From NCBI GenBank assembly GCA_025363435.1, contig JANYDY010000046.1, positions 1 through 33,956 of the forward strand: a stretch of 33,956 nucleotides of DNA. The letters are read 5' to 3'. Of this stretch, positions 33,859 through 33,956 are shown piece after piece (the stretch's first letter is position 1; the number at the start of each line of letters is the position of its first letter). The notes under the pieces were generated by a model that did not search any database, was not told where the DNA came from, and worked only from the letters and a program-made list of their open reading frames with translations. The translations under genes were made by a program, and so were the position numbers. The stretch is from Betaproteobacteria bacterium. GTDB taxonomy: Bacteria; Pseudomonadota; Gammaproteobacteria; Burkholderiales; SG8-41.

Positions 33859-33956
33859 CTATTGCGGCCGTTTCGCCGCGTCGGCCTCTGCCTGCTCGCG
33901 CGCAGGGTCCGGATCGAGCCCTGCCATGCGCAATATCCAGCCCAATGCAAAGGCGG
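33859..33956 (-). CDS. C-terminal end of an unidentified gene (partial)
   Basis: Only the last 31 residues are inside the window. They begin with a hydrophobic stretch (AFALGWILRMAGL) and end in an acidic-basic tail (DPDPAREQAEADAAKRPQ) before TAG. The codon pattern resembles the other genes and the stop faces the convergent Bug gene. It may be the end of a membrane protein, but no family can be named. Confidence 0.5.
   Translation of the reverse strand, partial: AFALGWILRMAGLDPDPAREQAEADAAKRPQ

Overview
The window reads as a chromosomal segment of a GC-rich betaproteobacterium, most likely Burkholderiales-like. The main reason is five separate Bug/TctC-type periplasmic solute-binding proteins in 34 kb, none with a TctA/TctB permease beside it. 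That expansion is typical of Bordetella/Cupriavidus/Comamonas relatives. The PA2779/PA2778 pair, MlaA, NfeD/SPFH, SirB1, Uup and gabD-type genes fit the same group. No lineage was tested by search, so this placement is inference.

Layout. 1-10.5 kb is catabolic: the 5' end of an aconitase/isopropylmalate-dehydratase large subunit (-); a DUF1080 lipoprotein (+); a BKACE (DUF849) enzyme and an HpaI-type aldolase (-). Divergent from these is a run on + of a DctP-like protein without a signal peptide, a PdxA-family dehydrogenase and two Bug proteins. Convergent to that run are a rhodanese and a fluoroacetate-dehalogenase-like hydrolase (-), then a gabD-type dehydrogenase (-) with a clear intrinsic terminator. 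10.6-12.2 kb holds a PA2779/PA2778 pair (small exported protein with a C-terminal membrane helix, plus a C39-like peptidase lipoprotein). A textbook intrinsic terminator lies inside the first codons of the peptidase gene. 12.2-19.7 kb is largely housekeeping: a Bug protein, MlaA, and a minus-strand run of Prx, VOC, Uup, SirB1, NfeD and SPFH.

A tRNA-Arg(CCT) at 19.8 kb marks the start of an AT-richer accessory patch (about 19.9-22.2 kb) with a trypsin-like protease fused to a SUMF1/FGE-like domain and two small unknown ORFs. 22.2-24.9 kb carries a small conserved protein and a translationally coupled Gfo/Idh oxidoreductase plus FMN alpha-hydroxy-acid oxidase, bracketed by related palindromic repeats. 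24.9-30.1 kb has an alkaline phosphatase lipoprotein divergent from a fused HyuA-HyuB 5-oxoprolinase-type protein. 30.2-33.8 kb is a tight catabolic operon (Bug, CMD-family protein, D-2-hydroxyacid dehydrogenase, Bug). The window ends in the C-terminus of an unidentified minus-strand gene.

The best candidates for something undescribed are: (i) the PA2779/PA2778 pair with its coding-embedded terminator and possible peptidase-substrate relation; (ii) the divergent BKACE/aldolase - cytosolic DctP-like/PdxA/Bug locus of unknown substrate; (iii) the REPIN-like elements flanking the oxidoreductase operon; (iv) the protease-SUMF1 fusion next to the tRNA. No CRISPR array, transposase, integrase, phage or toxin-antitoxin gene was seen. 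No gene-free stretch exceeds 300 bases.
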